In this document: in pieces, positions 42,801-54,699 of the stretch
Layout: every line of letters begins with the position of its first letter
Position numbering within the stretch: the first letter of the stretch is position 1
Source: Humulus lupulus
Lineage: Eukaryota; Streptophyta; Magnoliopsida; Rosales; Cannabaceae
Reading direction: 5' to 3'
DNA: 64,000 bases
NCBI RefSeq assembly: GCF_963169125.1
Contig: NC_084797.1
Coordinates: 100,279,868-100,343,867, forward strand
Made by a program: the position numbers and the translations under genes
The notes under the pieces: generated by a model
Databases searched by the model: none
What the model was told of the DNA's origin: nothing
What the model saw: the letters and a program-made list of their open reading frames with translations, nothing else

Positions 42801-43990
42801 TCATAAAGGTTGGTCAGTCATGACGTGGATTGAATGGGACTGAAAGTACGGCCTATGCTTCCTGGAGGCTAGAATAAGGCAGAACGTCACCTTTTCCATT
42901 AAGGGATATCGTGATTTAGCTCCGAGAAGTCTTTTGCTTATATAATATACCAGTTTTTGAACCTGGTCCTCTTCCCGGACCAGCACGGCACTGGTAGCAT
43001 TTTCTGTGACAGCCAAATAATGGAAAAGAGGCTCCCCCGCCGCCGGTTTAGACAATACCGGTGGCTCGGCCAAATGTGTTTTTAGATCAAGAAATGCATG
43101 TTCACACTCCTCAGTCCATTTAAACTTCTTATTTCCTCGGAGCAGATTATAGAATGGCAAACACTTGTCAGTGGACTTAGAAATGAACTGATTAAGGACT
43201 GCCACTCTTCCAGTCAGACTTCGGACATCCTTATGCAACCTGGGCGAAGGCATTTCTAATAACGATCTGATTTTGTCAGGGTTCGTCTCTATCCCTCTAG
43301 TATTGACTATGAATCCCAGAAACTTTCCTTAAGCCACTCCGAAGGTACACTTCTGGGGATTCAACCTCATGTTATATCTTCTTAAGATCTCAAAACATTC
43401 CTTCAGATCAGAAACATGGTTATCGACAGTCTTAGATTTGACCAATATATCATCAATACACACTTCCATGTTTTTCCCGATCTGATCAGCAAACATTCTA
43501 TTGACCAATCGCTGGTAGGTAGCCCCTGCGTTCTTCAGCCCGAAGGGCATAACTTTATAATAATAAACATTCGTTGGAGTCATAAAGCTAGTATGCTTCT
43601 GGTCTGTGGGGTTCATCGCGATCTGGTTGTACCCAGAATACGCATCCATGAAGGACATGAGCTCGTGCCCTCCGGTGGCATCAACCAACTGATCAATTCT
43701 TGCCAATGGGAAGTAATCCTTGGGACAAGCTTTGTTTAGGTCAAAGAAAACGATGCAGGTCCGCCACTTTCCATTTGGCTTTGGGACCAGGACAGGATTT
43801 GCGACCCAGATCAGATATTTAGCCTTGCGAATAAACCCGCATTTTAAAATTCAAGCTACTTCTTCTTCCAGGGCCTCAGCTCGGGTTGTACCCAGACGTC
43901 TCTATTTCTGGGATTTTGCAGGCACGTTTTTATCCAAATTCAGGGTATGCATGATCACACTCGGGCTTATCCCTACCATGTCTTCATGAG
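42801..43990 (-). pseudogene. Reverse transcriptase and first RNase H of Tat-2
   Basis: 43329-43706 contains IDQLVDATGGHELMSFMDA, SGYNQIAMNP, MPFGLKNAGATYQRLVN and VCIDDILVKS: the YVDD box is CIDD, so both Asp remain but the Tyr is lost. 42801-43253 holds FKWTEECEHAFLDLK and YLAVTENATSAVLV and continues to SRKHRPYFQSH (RNase H region). The fingers region (43707-43990) is frameshifted but shows a RTCIVFFDLNKACPKD-like stretch. Confidence 0.87.
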
Positions 43991-44345
43991 ACCAAGCAAA
44001 AACATCCAGATTCCCTTGTAAAAAATTTATCAGCTCCGCCTTCCTCGCATCGCAAAGATTTTTCCCAAGCTTAACGACTCTTGAAGCATTTCTTGGATCA
44101 ATGTTTACTTCTTCGAGCTCTTCAATAGCTTAGAGCTGAGATCTATCTTCGCCTACTTGCGGATCGATATCGTCACTCAGGGTAGTATCCCTGCCACTGG
44201 CTTGCCGAGGTTCTTCCATTCTAGGAGCAGTCCTTACTTCCTAGGATTCCTCGCCCTCGTCCTGTATGGCCATCGTTTGCTGCCCGGGTTGTAATTTTCC
44301 CTTCATGAAAATGTTGTAACTTTCCCTGGCAGCAATTTGATCGCC

Positions 44346-44672
44346 TCAGACAGTGCATATTCCCGCAGATGAGGGGAACTTGATAACAAGGTGACAAACA
44401 AATGTTATGGCTTCGAATGCCATCAACGTAGGTCGACCCAAGTTTGCATTGTATGCGGTCGAACAATCGACAACCACAAACTCGAGAAGCTTGGAAACAA
44501 TTCGTGGTCCTTCACCCAAGGTTATCACTAACTCGATTGTTCCGATAGCTGCCGATCCCTCACTGGAAAACCCATACAGCATCATGGAGGTTGCCTTCAG
44601 CTCGGTCACAGACAATCCCATTTTTTCCAATGTGGACCTGAATAGTAGGTTCACAGAGCTTCCATTATCCAC
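44346..44672 (-). pseudogene. Aspartic protease of Tat-2
   Basis: MDNGSSVNLLFRSTLEKMG aligns with the Tat-1 protease, but the DTG triad reads DNG. LYGFSSEGSAAIGTIEL is the flap region and NANLGRPTL the conserved C-terminal box. Activity is doubtful. 43990-44345 is broken linker to RT. Confidence 0.83.
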
Positions 44673-44777
44673 TAGTGTCCTCCTAACTCTCCGATTGGCG
44701 AGCTGGACGGTTATGACTAGAGGATCGTTATCCGGGAATTGGACATGGCTAGCATCTTCTTCAGTAAAACTGATTGG

Positions 44778-46080
44778 TTATTTCTCCAATCGTTGTTGCT
44801 CAGATAAACGCTGCTCCAGGACAAACTCAACTCCGTTGTGAGACCTCAGCTCATTGATATACCTCTTCTGGGCACCTCTGCTCGTGCCTTCCAGATGAGG
44901 GCCTCCGGAGATGGTCGTTATCTTTCCCCCTGTTATCGGATGAGGGGTATCCTGATTCACCTGAGCTCCGGTTTGATTTGTTGAGGCCTCTGGAGCTGAT
45001 GGAATGTTTTGTCCAGCGAGCTGACTGGGAGTTATTCGATTCTGGGCATACTGAGCCAAAGGTCCAGCCCTGATGAGTGTTTGATCTCATCCTTCAAGTG
45101 CCTGCAATCATCGGTGTTGTGACCAGTGTCATTGGTGAATCGATAAAATTTAGAAGGATCTCTCTTCGCCCTTTGATTTTTTAAAGGCTTTGGCTTTTTC
45201 CACGGAAGGCGGGCAGAATTCGCCAAGAAAATGCACTCTCTAGTTTCCGTGAGGTCGGCATAAGTCGCATAGATCAGCTTGAACTTCTCCACGGGCTTGT
45301 TTTTCTTTGAACCGCTCTAGCCGTCCTCACCATTTCCCTTCCTCTTGCTACCTCCCCCTTGGTTATTCTGGGTAACGGTTTGAGCTGTAGCTGCAACATC
45401 CGTTACCGCTCCAACTGGCTGGGCAGGGACTTGCCTGGTTCCTGCGACCGAAGCTCGTCCCTCTTCCAAGTTGATCCACCTTTGAGCCCTATTCAGGAAC
45501 TCATCCACGGTGTTGACCCCTTTCTTTGGATTTCCTTCCATAGGTCGCCCCCAACAAGAATTCTTGTTCTCATCACCATGAGCCTAGAACTTTCGTCCGC
45601 GTCTCTAGCTCGCGCAGCAATATTGGCGAACCTACTCAGATATGCTTTCAGAGGCTCTCCGGGCTACTGCTTTACATTTGCAAGGGAGTCCACCTTGATG
45701 CGAGCCGCCTGAGAAGCCCAAAATGCCATCTTGAAATCAGGGGAGAAACTCTTCCATGAACTGATAGAATGTTTCTTGTACTGCTTGAACCATTGTCTAG
45801 TCGGCCCGACCAGAGTCGAGGGGAATACCAGGCACCTCAGCTCGGGTCCAATATTGTGGGTCATCATCAAGGTGTTGAACATTCCCAAGTGGTCGGACGA
45901 ATCTCCATCTCCATCGAATTTTGACAAATGGGGCATCCTAAAACCCGGCGGGTATGCTGTTGCAGCGATGTTAGGGGTGAAAAGTTCGAGCTCATCCCCT
46001 GAGTCATATTCGTCTTTTCCTTCTCTGATAGGAGTCTTTTCGTCAGCTCCTCCATCTGGGCTAACCTCTCGAAGGTTTGG
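44778..46080 (-). pseudogene. Gag of Tat-2, C-terminal two thirds
   Basis: 45664-46080 has the Retrotrans_gag domain (GDGDSSDHLGMFNTLM, VFPSTLVGPTRQWFKQ, SWKSFSPDF). 45317-45541 continues with DEFLNRAQRWINLEE. The zinc-knuckle-like motif FYRFTNDTGHNTDDCRHLK at about 45100-45160 has lost the first Cys. At 46080 the frame is interrupted by a chromovirus LTR. The N-terminal part is displaced to 50908-51142. Confidence 0.82.
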
Positions 46081-49000
46081 TGTAATGCCCTGGATAGCCA
46101 AGACCGTTACACTGTGTGTTTATAAAGGTGCAAGACTTGCTAATCAAGTCATTTAATTAGAAACGTGTTACTAAAACTACAGTTGAACTAGGGTTAAAAT
46201 ATTTTGGTCTCAAAAGTTGCATTTCTTATAATCAAACATTTTCTTTTACATGGGATCCCAGAAGTAGTAAAGTTAAAAGACAGTCTACAAAATTTCGGGA
46301 CTAAAATACAGTTACTAGCCGCTCTAAGGCAAAACATACAATTAGGCTTTCCTCGTCCTATATCACTCCTCGGCCGTGGTGGCCAATCAGCTGAGTATGT
46401 ACATTGGGCCCCAAATCTCTCCATCTTAGGACTGGCCCAACTTTCCCTTGCCTTTACCTGCACCACATAGCACCCGTGAGCCAAGGCCCAACAAGAAAAC
46501 ACAATAAGAGAGCATAATCTTCAAGCAAACAACCAGATAACTCATACAGTATAAACATGTACTCAACAGTCCAAACATTCACGTCATTCAAGTATTCAGC
46601 ATACCAAGTACATCATTTCCTATCAATAATCAATTCATATATGTTAACCAGGGTTAACGCCCTTAGGCCGCACCCTCTATTTATCCCACTGACTCTGGCC
46701 CGCTTAAACGGAGCTCAGTGAATATTAAGCTGTCCTCAGCTACCAGTGGCCGAGTCGCGCCCTATGCGGAAGTATTTTTTACGGCACCCTTAGGCCATTT
46801 ATCATATGTCCCATGGCATAATACCATCTATGACATCATATAGATATAGGGAGCTCTTAGTCCCATCACAAACACACAACCGGGTGTAGTTTTCTTACCT
46901 TTAGATTCTGATAGGTTTAATCAATTCAACCCTCAAGCACGATCCCATCCGAGTCCTAGCGTACACCTAGTCACGATCACAAGTTAGAGCCAACTCCAAA
47001 CTTCAATTCCAAAACCTAGCCTCGGGACTAATCCCGAGCCCTCGGGAAGCCCTAATTCCACCAAACGGGGTGGTGGAACCAAACCCCGAGCCCCCGGCCA
47101 AAAACCCTAAGATATAACCCAAAAACCCCTTTCTGGGAATAGGGTAGCGCTACAACGCCCTAAAGTGGGCGCTACAGCGCTACAATTAGAGCCATCAGGC
47201 TCCCAGACGCCCAAGCCTAGCGCTGTAGCGCCCTAAGGCTAGCGCTACAGCGCTAGTCATAGCTAGGCACTACCCAGTTTTCTCCTCTTCAAATTTCCTC
47301 GAGCCAAACCTTTCTAAAACTCAACCAAACTTCAAAACAAGCCTCCCAACATCTTCAAATCATCCCAAACAACCTAACCACGAGTAATTCAATCACATGC
47401 ACCCCAAAACACAAAATCTACCATGGCTGAACTTAGAGCTCATAAACTCAACAGAAATCAACTGAAATCACAGAACTTAAACCAGAGTTTCTTACCTTTG
47501 ATGGATGAGCTCAACCTAGGCTATCTTCCACACTTGCTTAGCCTTCTCCTCCTCAAACCCTTAGGTTTAATTCCCTATAATTCCCACAGAAACTCAGCTT
47601 AGAAAACAAATTCAACACCAAAACTAAGAACTAAATAACAACCTCAAAGCCTTACCTCAAATGATGAGTAACCTCTGCCAATTCCCCAAGCCAAATCAAG
47701 GATCCTAGTGTTGAGTCCTAGACTAAGCCTTCTCTGAATTTTAGCTCCAAATTTCCAGAGAATTGATGAAGAAATGCCCAAACCGTGCAAGAGAGAAGAC
47801 TCCTGCTTTTTCCCTTCTTTCCTTTTCCTTCTTTTCTTTCTTTTCCTTTTTATTTTCTTCAGCCCTCTACAAATTTCTACATAATCCACTAAGGCATAAA
47901 GCAGCATGACCATATTTCCCTCCCACTTAAAACTAAGCTTTTAAGCCTCCTAAGGGAATTTTAGTCATTACACCCAATTCCCGCTAATTCCTTGAATGTC
48001 TCTAATATTTACCGCTTACTTCCCGACACCTAACTAATCACCAATTATATTCCTCAATATCAAAATAGACTGCAATATATTCTCTAAATTCCCATAAATA
48101 CCCCCAGGCTCGCCCCGAGCCGGGTATAAATCCCCGCCGTGACTTTTTCGCTAAACCGCTCACTAGGATCGCCTCAAGTCACAGATTACAAATATATCCA
48201 CATAATAATGTAGTCTTAACAATTTATCACAATTATTTACATTTATGCCCTCAACGGGCTAAAATTACGAATATGCCCTTCTAACTTAATCACGGTGTAA
48301 CGCCCTACTACCTTAGAACCGTTACTAAGTGAGTTTAAAACAGAAATTGTGCATTTAATTGACTCAAAGTGGTTTCTAAAACCAAAAGTGTGATTAAACC
48401 AGAGTTTAAGGCTGTATTCTTTTAAAATGGTCAACTTCATTGAAAACGTTAAATATAAAACATCTGGGATCCCAAAATAAGGTTTACAAAATGTTTACAA
48501 CTCAAAAATAGATTTACAGTTGATCAGCTATCAAAAGAATGGTTAAATACAGCCATATACAAAATGCCCCCAACCAAAGCAGTCGGACAGGCCGAACATG
48601 TACGCGCCGCCCCCACGCTCTCCATACTCATGGCCGGTTGATTGACTCCTTGCTTCTACCTGCCACAGGAGCACCCGTGAGCCAAAGCCCAGCAAGAAAA
48701 CCCAAATAGCACATAACATATGCAAATCAAATAGCTGGCATAATTCACTGACACATAGGAAAACCATCATAATGAACAAGTACGGCCATGCCGCCCCCAA
48801 GGCCTTACCGAAGCCTGGAGTTTCGGTTCTCACCGCGAGGATAACTCATGTATCCCTTGGGTCCCACCCTGAATATAAGCATCCCATGTGCTGTGTGTTA
48901 CTTTCGGCCCCACGGCCGCCCCGACTTACGCCGTACTCGGCCCCACGACCGCCCCGGCCTACGTCGTACTCGGCCCTTGCCGTTCAATTCATCATAATCA

Positions 49001-50701
49001 CACATATAGTACATTCAAAATAAACATTCACACACATTACGGTTCATTTAAGGTTAAGCATTTGTACGTAATACAATCCGGGGCCATGCCCTACAATCAC
49101 ACAGTGGGGCCATGCCCTAATCTCGGGTGTTACGGTTTTCTTACCTGTATTCCGTGCTTTCCGATGCACCACAATCACGAGCACGGTCCACAAGCACGAG
49201 CCCCTCCGAAATCCTAGTCACAACACACATAAAACACTTTCATTACTAACCAAGCCTAGAACCACTTCCCGGGACCAATCCCGCACTCTCGGGACTCCCA
49301 AAATCCTAAAATAAGTCATTGGAAACATCCCCCGAACCCCTGGAGCAAAAGCTCAAAAATGGAATTTTGGTGCCCTGAAAATGGCCTAGCGCCGCGGCGC
49401 TAAAGCAAGTCAGAGAGCCCCTCGCCTGGAACCAGCCTCGCGCCGCGGCGCCCTAGAACAGGGCCGCGGCGCGCCCTTACGAACCCGAAAATCTGGGTTT
49501 TTCTCCTTCAAATCCTTCATCCAAAATACCTCCAAACCAACCCCAAACACATATCTCAACCCCAAACTCAATTCCACACTTCATATGAACAATCTAATAA
49601 CCTATAGACACTTAGAAACAAGATCAAAACCTCAACACACCAAGATCCAAACCCTTAACCTCAAATTCAGCAACTCAAACCAAAACCCATAAAAATCTTA
49701 ACTCAAGCATTAAATTCCTCAATCAACACAGAAAACAAACTTAAATAAGCATAAGATCCTTACCTCAAGAGTAGAATCCACCCTAAAAGTGCCCTTGATC
49801 TCCTTCTAAGCTTCCCACTTCAGCCCCTTCTACACCTCTTCTTCTTTCTTCTTCTTTGCCCTAGCCTTTCTCTCCTCTTCTTTTCCTTCTCTTCTAATTT
49901 TATCAAAGCCACAAGTGAACCCAAATGCCCAAACCGTACCCCCTAAATCCCAGCTGCAAAATGTCTATTACACTAGCCAAAAGACCATTTTACCCCTTCT
50001 TCATAACCCTTCCTAACTAAACCTTCAAGGGTACTTAAGTCTTAACACTTTCATTTCAATTCTACCACTTCCTATCTTAAAACTTGTTACTCACAGCAGT
50101 TACAAATGGTTACCAAAATACCAATAACTAATCACTCGTTCTAAACTCAACTTATAAGATTCCCGAAGTACCCCTAGGCTCCTCCCGAGCCGGGTACAAC
50201 ATCCCGTTGTGACTTTTAGACTAATTGGCTCACTAGGACCGTCTCGATGCGTGCATCCTGATAAAAACATCACACTCACATGGCACAATTCACATAGTAC
50301 AATTATCACAGATATGCCCAAACATGGCCAGATTACAATCATGCTCATTCTAAGACAATCAGGTCTACATGCATACTAATTCACATAGTCATGCATCTCA
50401 ATTAATCAACTAATCACATAACGTGCAATAAATCGTAATCATGCATTAAGCTCATAAAAGACACACACAAAATCCCATCATGCCCTCCAGGCATACTGTT
50501 CCAGGCCCTTAAGCCTTAACACTGAATTTGGGTCGTTACACACGGCCTACATGCATACTAATACACATAGTCATGCATCACAAATATTCAAATAATCATA
50601 TAACATGATTTTAATCATTTAATTCACATATAATCCAGTTATGCCCTCCCAGCACACTAATCATGGCCCTTAAGCCTTATTAGTGAATTTGGGTCGTTAC
50701 A
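46081..50701 (-). repeat. 3' LTR of Tekay-3, split by a solo LTR
   Basis: Left piece 46081-48290, right piece 50546-50701 ending GGGTCGTTACA. It carries GGGATCCCA (46253), the TTTACCTGCACC block (46455), and at 47140-47260 a cluster of GCGCTACAGCGC-type words. An adenine/pyrimidine-rich run near 47800-47850 reads as polypurine on the minus strand. Confidence 0.85.
48296..50540 (-). mobile_element. Solo chromovirus LTR, 2245 bp
   Basis: TGTAACGCCCTACTACC ... TTTGGGTCGTTACA, flanked by CACGG on both sides (48291-48295 and 50541-50545), nested in the related Tekay-3 LTR of the same orientation. It contains GGGATCCCAA (48467), a GCCGCGGCGC patch (49380-49470) and several CCCCGACCGCCCC-like words near 48900-48960. 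Confidence 0.9.
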
Positions 50702-50907
50702 ACTATCCCCTCCTAATGGGAATTTTGTCCTCGAAATTTACCTGAACAACTTGGGATACTGATCCCGCATCGCTGTCTCAAGCTCCCAGGTCGCCTCCTC
50801 GACCCTACTATTCCTCCACAACACTTTAACAAGAGGAATCGTCTTATTCTGTAGTACTTTATCCTTTCGATCCAAAATTTGAACCGGTTGGTCCTCATAG
50901 GCTAGAT
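50702..50907 (-). pseudogene. Tekay-3 pol C-terminus (chromodomain end)
   Basis: The minus-strand translation gives LAYEDQPVQILDRKDKV, KTIPLVKVL and EATWELE ... QYPKLF before the stop. This closely resembles 30069-30260. A purine tract (complement of ACTATCCCCTCCTAAT) precedes the LTR. It is cut at 50907. Confidence 0.82.
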
Positions 50908-51142
50908 CTAGTAGTCAAGTAATCCGGGTTCGGGTTCGACGGCAATGACGCTGAACTCCCGGCGTCACCGTGGCCCATCGGTTGTTTACCCGACCGTTGC
51001 TAGATCCCAGGGTTTCGTTCATCGAAAACAGCAGTATGGTGAACCTCCTGCCCACCAGGCTGATCCATCTCATTACCATGTCTTGAGCGAGTAACCACCA
51101 TGATGAAATTTGATCTGAATCTTTCACAATAGCACTAATCTG
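50908..51142 (-). pseudogene. Tat-2 leader and displaced gag N-terminus
   Basis: This is Tat sequence between the Tekay-3 breakpoint and the primer binding site. Open frames exist on the minus strand (50915-51145) but with no recognisable domain. In Tat-1 the gag start sits about 50 bp from the LTR, so only leader and a short coding piece are expected here. Some gag sequence was probably lost at the breakpoint. Confidence 0.45.
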
Positions 51143-51166
51143 CAACTCTCAATGAAAGCACCAAAC
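51143..51166 (-). promoter_or_regulatory. Primer binding site region of Tat-2
   Basis: Minus strand GTTTGGTGCTTTCATTGAG follows the 5' LTR. It matches 19161-19184 of Tat-1 apart from the first bases. Confidence 0.75.
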
Positions 51167-51953
51167 TGTTGACGCGATTTTTTTCCAACAGTGAATTATG
51201 TAAATAGCTGGGATGGATTAGTGCTTAATAGTAAACCATAATAAGTAAATGGTACTTAAAAACACTAGAAACAAAATATCAAGAACACTCATCCCTTTTT
51301 ACGTGGTTTGGAGGTTAAAATCCCCTAGTCCACAAGTCTGTGTTATTACTGTTTATCTCTCTCTCAATTTTGACAGAGTTTTTGCTTTACAGAGAAAAAC
51401 CACTACCCCTCTCCCCATCCAAGGTCTTAGTATTTATAGAGAAATTCCCTAGAGGGGCATTGGGGTCATCACGTGAATCTAAATCCCTCGTGTGACCCAT
51501 CTCACACTAATGATGAATATTACAATTTATATTAAGATATGGTCTAATCATTAGGTAAAACTGATCATGGGTCATCAGGGATAACTGGACATGTGATGTC
51601 TGATCATGCACGATTATATTACGTGTCCAGGATTTCAGGGATTTGTGGACATGTAATGCCTGTCCACGCACGTCTATATAATGTATCCAGGTTTATAAAG
51701 ATCCAGGGAAATGGCAGATCTTCATAATACCCCGAGCTGAGTGTAGCGTCAGCTCGTGTCTTGGATGCTATGCTTCATAGGTGTTATCAGCTCGTGTCTA
51801 TTGCTTTGTGTACATCAGCTCGTGCTATTTACCTGGGGAATCGCGCTGTCTTTACAAAGGAAATATGAACTTGTGGATCATCTATTACATTTCTTGGCTA
51901 GCCAGTTGTATCTGAGCTATCTAAAAGACTCGTGCTGAATTTCAGGACATACA
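51167..51953 (-). repeat. 5' LTR of Tat-2
   Basis: TGTTGACGCGA ... GGACATACA, 787 bp, the partner of 35636-36422, followed by the target duplication ATATA. Confidence 0.93.
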
Positions 51954-51958
51954 ATATA

Positions 51959-52255
51959 GAACTTAAAAAAATAATACTTAAACATATTTGCATATATAGA
52001 TATTTTCAGAGGCTGAACAAAAAATTCTAAAAAATATATTTTTTTTTGTGCTATATTCAAATTTTGATTTTATGTACAGAGTTTACAAGTTTTATACAAC
52101 AAAATAAAGCACACATAAACTATTATAAACATACAAAACTCATGAACAATATTCTATTAGCATCACACATACATAAAACTTAAACATGCAAACAATCCAA
52201 TTAACATATCTAACATGTCAAAAATCACATACATGTATATAAATATATAAACTAA
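51959..52255 (-). other. Copia untranslated leader remnant
   Basis: AT-rich, with a word ACAACAAAATAAAGCACAC similar to ACACAAAATAAAGCATAT at about 60380 in the other copia leader. It lies between the Tat-2 insertion and a copia primer binding site. No coding is seen. Confidence 0.45.
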
Positions 52256-52274
52256 CAACCTGGCTCTGATAACA
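52256..52274 (-). promoter_or_regulatory. Ty1/copia primer binding site
   Basis: Minus strand TGTTATCAGAGCCAGGTTG, one base from the standard initiator-methionine tRNA site TGGTATCAGAGC. It sits two bases from the LTR edge at 52277. Confidence 0.85.
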
Positions 52275-53319
52275 GTTGTAGGATCTCGTTTATATAAGTC
52301 TATATGCAGGTTCCCTATTGCACAAAATAATATATAATAGAAAACATAAATACATGCATAGAAGTGATTTTTATACAGAGATTCGTAAATACAATAATAA
52401 AACTATTAAAGTACTTACGAGATGGGTAGCGAAATAATGACTACATTCTTTGGATTCCCTAACATTTTGTCCTTGTTGAATGCTAGGTATTGTATGGAAT
52501 CCATATTGCTTTGAAACAAGACCACAGTCTTCCAAGTCTTTCTCTAAATCAACCTAGTATTTGTGTGGGCAAGTCTCAACACATGAAAAGAGAATTCCTA
52601 GAGAGAAATCTAAGAGAGAGTAAGCGGCTAGGTATAGAATATTAGTAGTGAATTTTTACCTTGTCAAATTCATCTTACCTAATGCATTCTATAACACTAG
52701 TATATATAGGCAATTAGCTAGGACATAAAATAGGTTTTAGTTACTCATTTTATTTTAATTATTTAATAATTATAATTAATTAAATACTTGTCAAAATTAA
52801 CCAATTATAATTTTGACATTTATTTAATTCATTTTATTAATATTAATATCAATCTATCAATATTAAGAAAATTGTCTCAATTGGCTATAATACTCTCTTT
52901 TTGAGACTTTGTGATAAAAACCTCTAATTTTCTTCTATTTCTTTTCTCACAAAATATCAATAAATAATTTAACATTATTTATTTTAATTGACCTAGTCAA
53001 TATGATATTTTTATAATTAATTATTCAACACTACTAGGTTCATTTTTATAAGAGATGACATGGAGACCATGGATCCATGAACTCAAGCTCCAATAAGTTA
53101 CCATGAGCTTATTTATAACAAATCATCTCACGACCTTATCAATTCTTCGTGACTCCACTATAGACTCAGAATTGCACTATTGAATTCATAGAACGTTTTT
53201 ACCAAACGTAAATATGTTGTCCATTGTTATAACCATAACCGTCATTCAATCCTCTATGGATGATCTATTAATGAGACAGGTGCAAATTACTGTTTTACCC
53301 CTCATTGGTATTTTATCCT

Positions 53320-54356
53320 TGTTGACCTGTGAAATTGGCCAACGGGCGTATGTACAGTATACGACACATTTTGAACAAAATAAATATAATAAACGACAGA
53401 GTACAAATATCTTAAACAAACACACAGAAATTTTGTAGTAGTTCAGCCCTGTTCTGATGAACAGTAATAACCTAATCCACTTAGTTTTTAGTATTGAACC
53501 ACTCGATAGAAAATTACACTGATGAACAAAAGTATTCACTCGTTACTAATTTGCCCAGAGTTTCTCCCCAAATATTCCTCGGATCCTTTTTAATGAAGCC
53601 CTGGGTCCTTTATTTATAGTACCCAGGGGCTATTAGATGATCAGTAGTACTAGGATCATTGTTTGGTACACGATTATTAGGTAGTGGAGATATGTGTCCA
53701 CCTCCCCATGATTATGAGATCGTGGGTCTTCTCTTTGTTTCTCTAGATCGTGGTAGACAATGCACGATTGAAACCTCTGGGAAAATGCTAAGTCTAGATT
53801 GGTTTATGAGACTTAGGTGCTAGGCTTGACGACCCTTTAGAGCTTGGGTGTTGGGCCCATTGGTCCTCTAGGTTCTAGGCCTGTGATCTTCTGGGTGCTA
53901 GGCCTGTTGATCTCAGTCTAAACGAGCATGAGTTTTACCCATTTTCGGGAGTGTAAGCCAACCACCCTATGAAGGATAGGGTGGGTCGACCACCCGGGGT
54001 TCTTGGGCATGCTTGGGTCGACCACCCCTAGGGGTTAGGGTCAGGCCGACCACCGCTAGGGGTTAGGGCTAGGCCGACCACCTAGGGGGGTTTTTGAACA
54101 TCTCAGGCCGACCAACCCTAGGGTTGGGGTCAGGCCGACCACCCCTAGGGGCTAGGCCAGACCGACCACCCCTAGGGGCTACGGCCAAGCCGACCACCCC
54201 TAGGGGGTTTAGGCCTGGTCAACTTCCTATAGATCTTAGACCTATCTTTTTTGCACATCGGTCTTTTTTCAATACATCATCGTTTTTCCCTGATTTGTGA
54301 TGTCACGTGCCTCTTTATCTTTCACCACGTCATCCCTGGATTTTTTAGGGATAATA
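53320..54356 (+). mobile_element. Tat-type solo LTR
   Basis: It starts TGTTGACCTGTGAAATTGGCC, like the Tat-1 LTR, and ends ...GGGATAATA. ATCCT is present on both sides (53315-53319 and 54357-54361), and the two copia halves rejoin across it. The terminal CA has become TA. It contains the phrase TTTGTAGTAGTTCAGCCCTG, like the TATAGTGGTTCGGCCCC word of other Tat LTRs. Orientation of transcription is not determined. Confidence 0.82.
53940..54225 (+). repeat. GC-rich minisatellite in the solo LTR
   Basis: Repeated GGCCGACCACCCCTAGGGG-like units with variable GGTTAGGG or GGCTA spacers, roughly 28-35 bp each and about eight copies. CCCCTAGGGG is self-complementary. Short frames across it are by-products. 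Confidence 0.8.
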
Positions 54357-54699
54357 ATCCTTAACTCCCAGTAAGTTCCTGGTAAATGATATTTTCGTAA
54401 ATTTAATTACAGAAATGAGTACACTATTATTTAACACTTGAACCAAGCAATAAGGAAATTAGTGTTTCACTTCATAAACTGAAGATATAGATTTCATATC
54501 TATGATAAATAATCCCACTCAATTATACTACCAAATCTCCAATATGTAAGTATGAGCTAGTCCGTAGGGTAAGCTGGTAACGAACAAATCAAAAGACTTG
54601 AATAATACAATTAGCAGAATATTAATCACTCAGAATTAAGAGTGAATTGACCTATGGTCAACGTTGTCATTGTTAGTAAAACTTATAAAGGATCTTTAT

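Larger units (their letters stand above)
46081..50907 (-). mobile_element. Truncated chromovirus (Tekay-3) inside Tat-2 gag
   Basis: On the minus strand, an LTR (46081-50701, interrupted by a solo LTR) is followed by the purine tract and the last part of pol (50702-50907). The left border is TGTAATGCCC next to Tat gag. The right border at about 50907 is an abrupt switch from pol to Tat leader with no LTR end and no clear target duplication, so the 5' part was deleted. Confidence 0.82.
35636..51953 (-). mobile_element. Tat-lineage retrotransposon (Tat-2), complete but invaded
   Basis: LTRs at 35636-36422 and 51167-51953 are each 787 bp and by eye about 95% alike. ATATA flanks both sides (35631-35635 and 51954-51958). 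A purine tract lies beside the left LTR and a primer binding site beside the right LTR, so the element is on the minus strand. The order from right to left is gag (split by a chromovirus fragment at 46081-50907), protease, RT, RNase H, second RNase H, integrase, then the oppositely oriented spliced ORF and the 3' LTR. It is clearly related to Tat-1 but diverged. Confidence 0.93.

Noticed and set aside
45359..45712. 117-codon plus-strand frame
   Set aside because: Antisense shadow of Tat-2 gag.
54094..54300. 68-codon Pro/Gly-rich repeat protein
   Set aside because: Translation of the GGCCGACCACC minisatellite.
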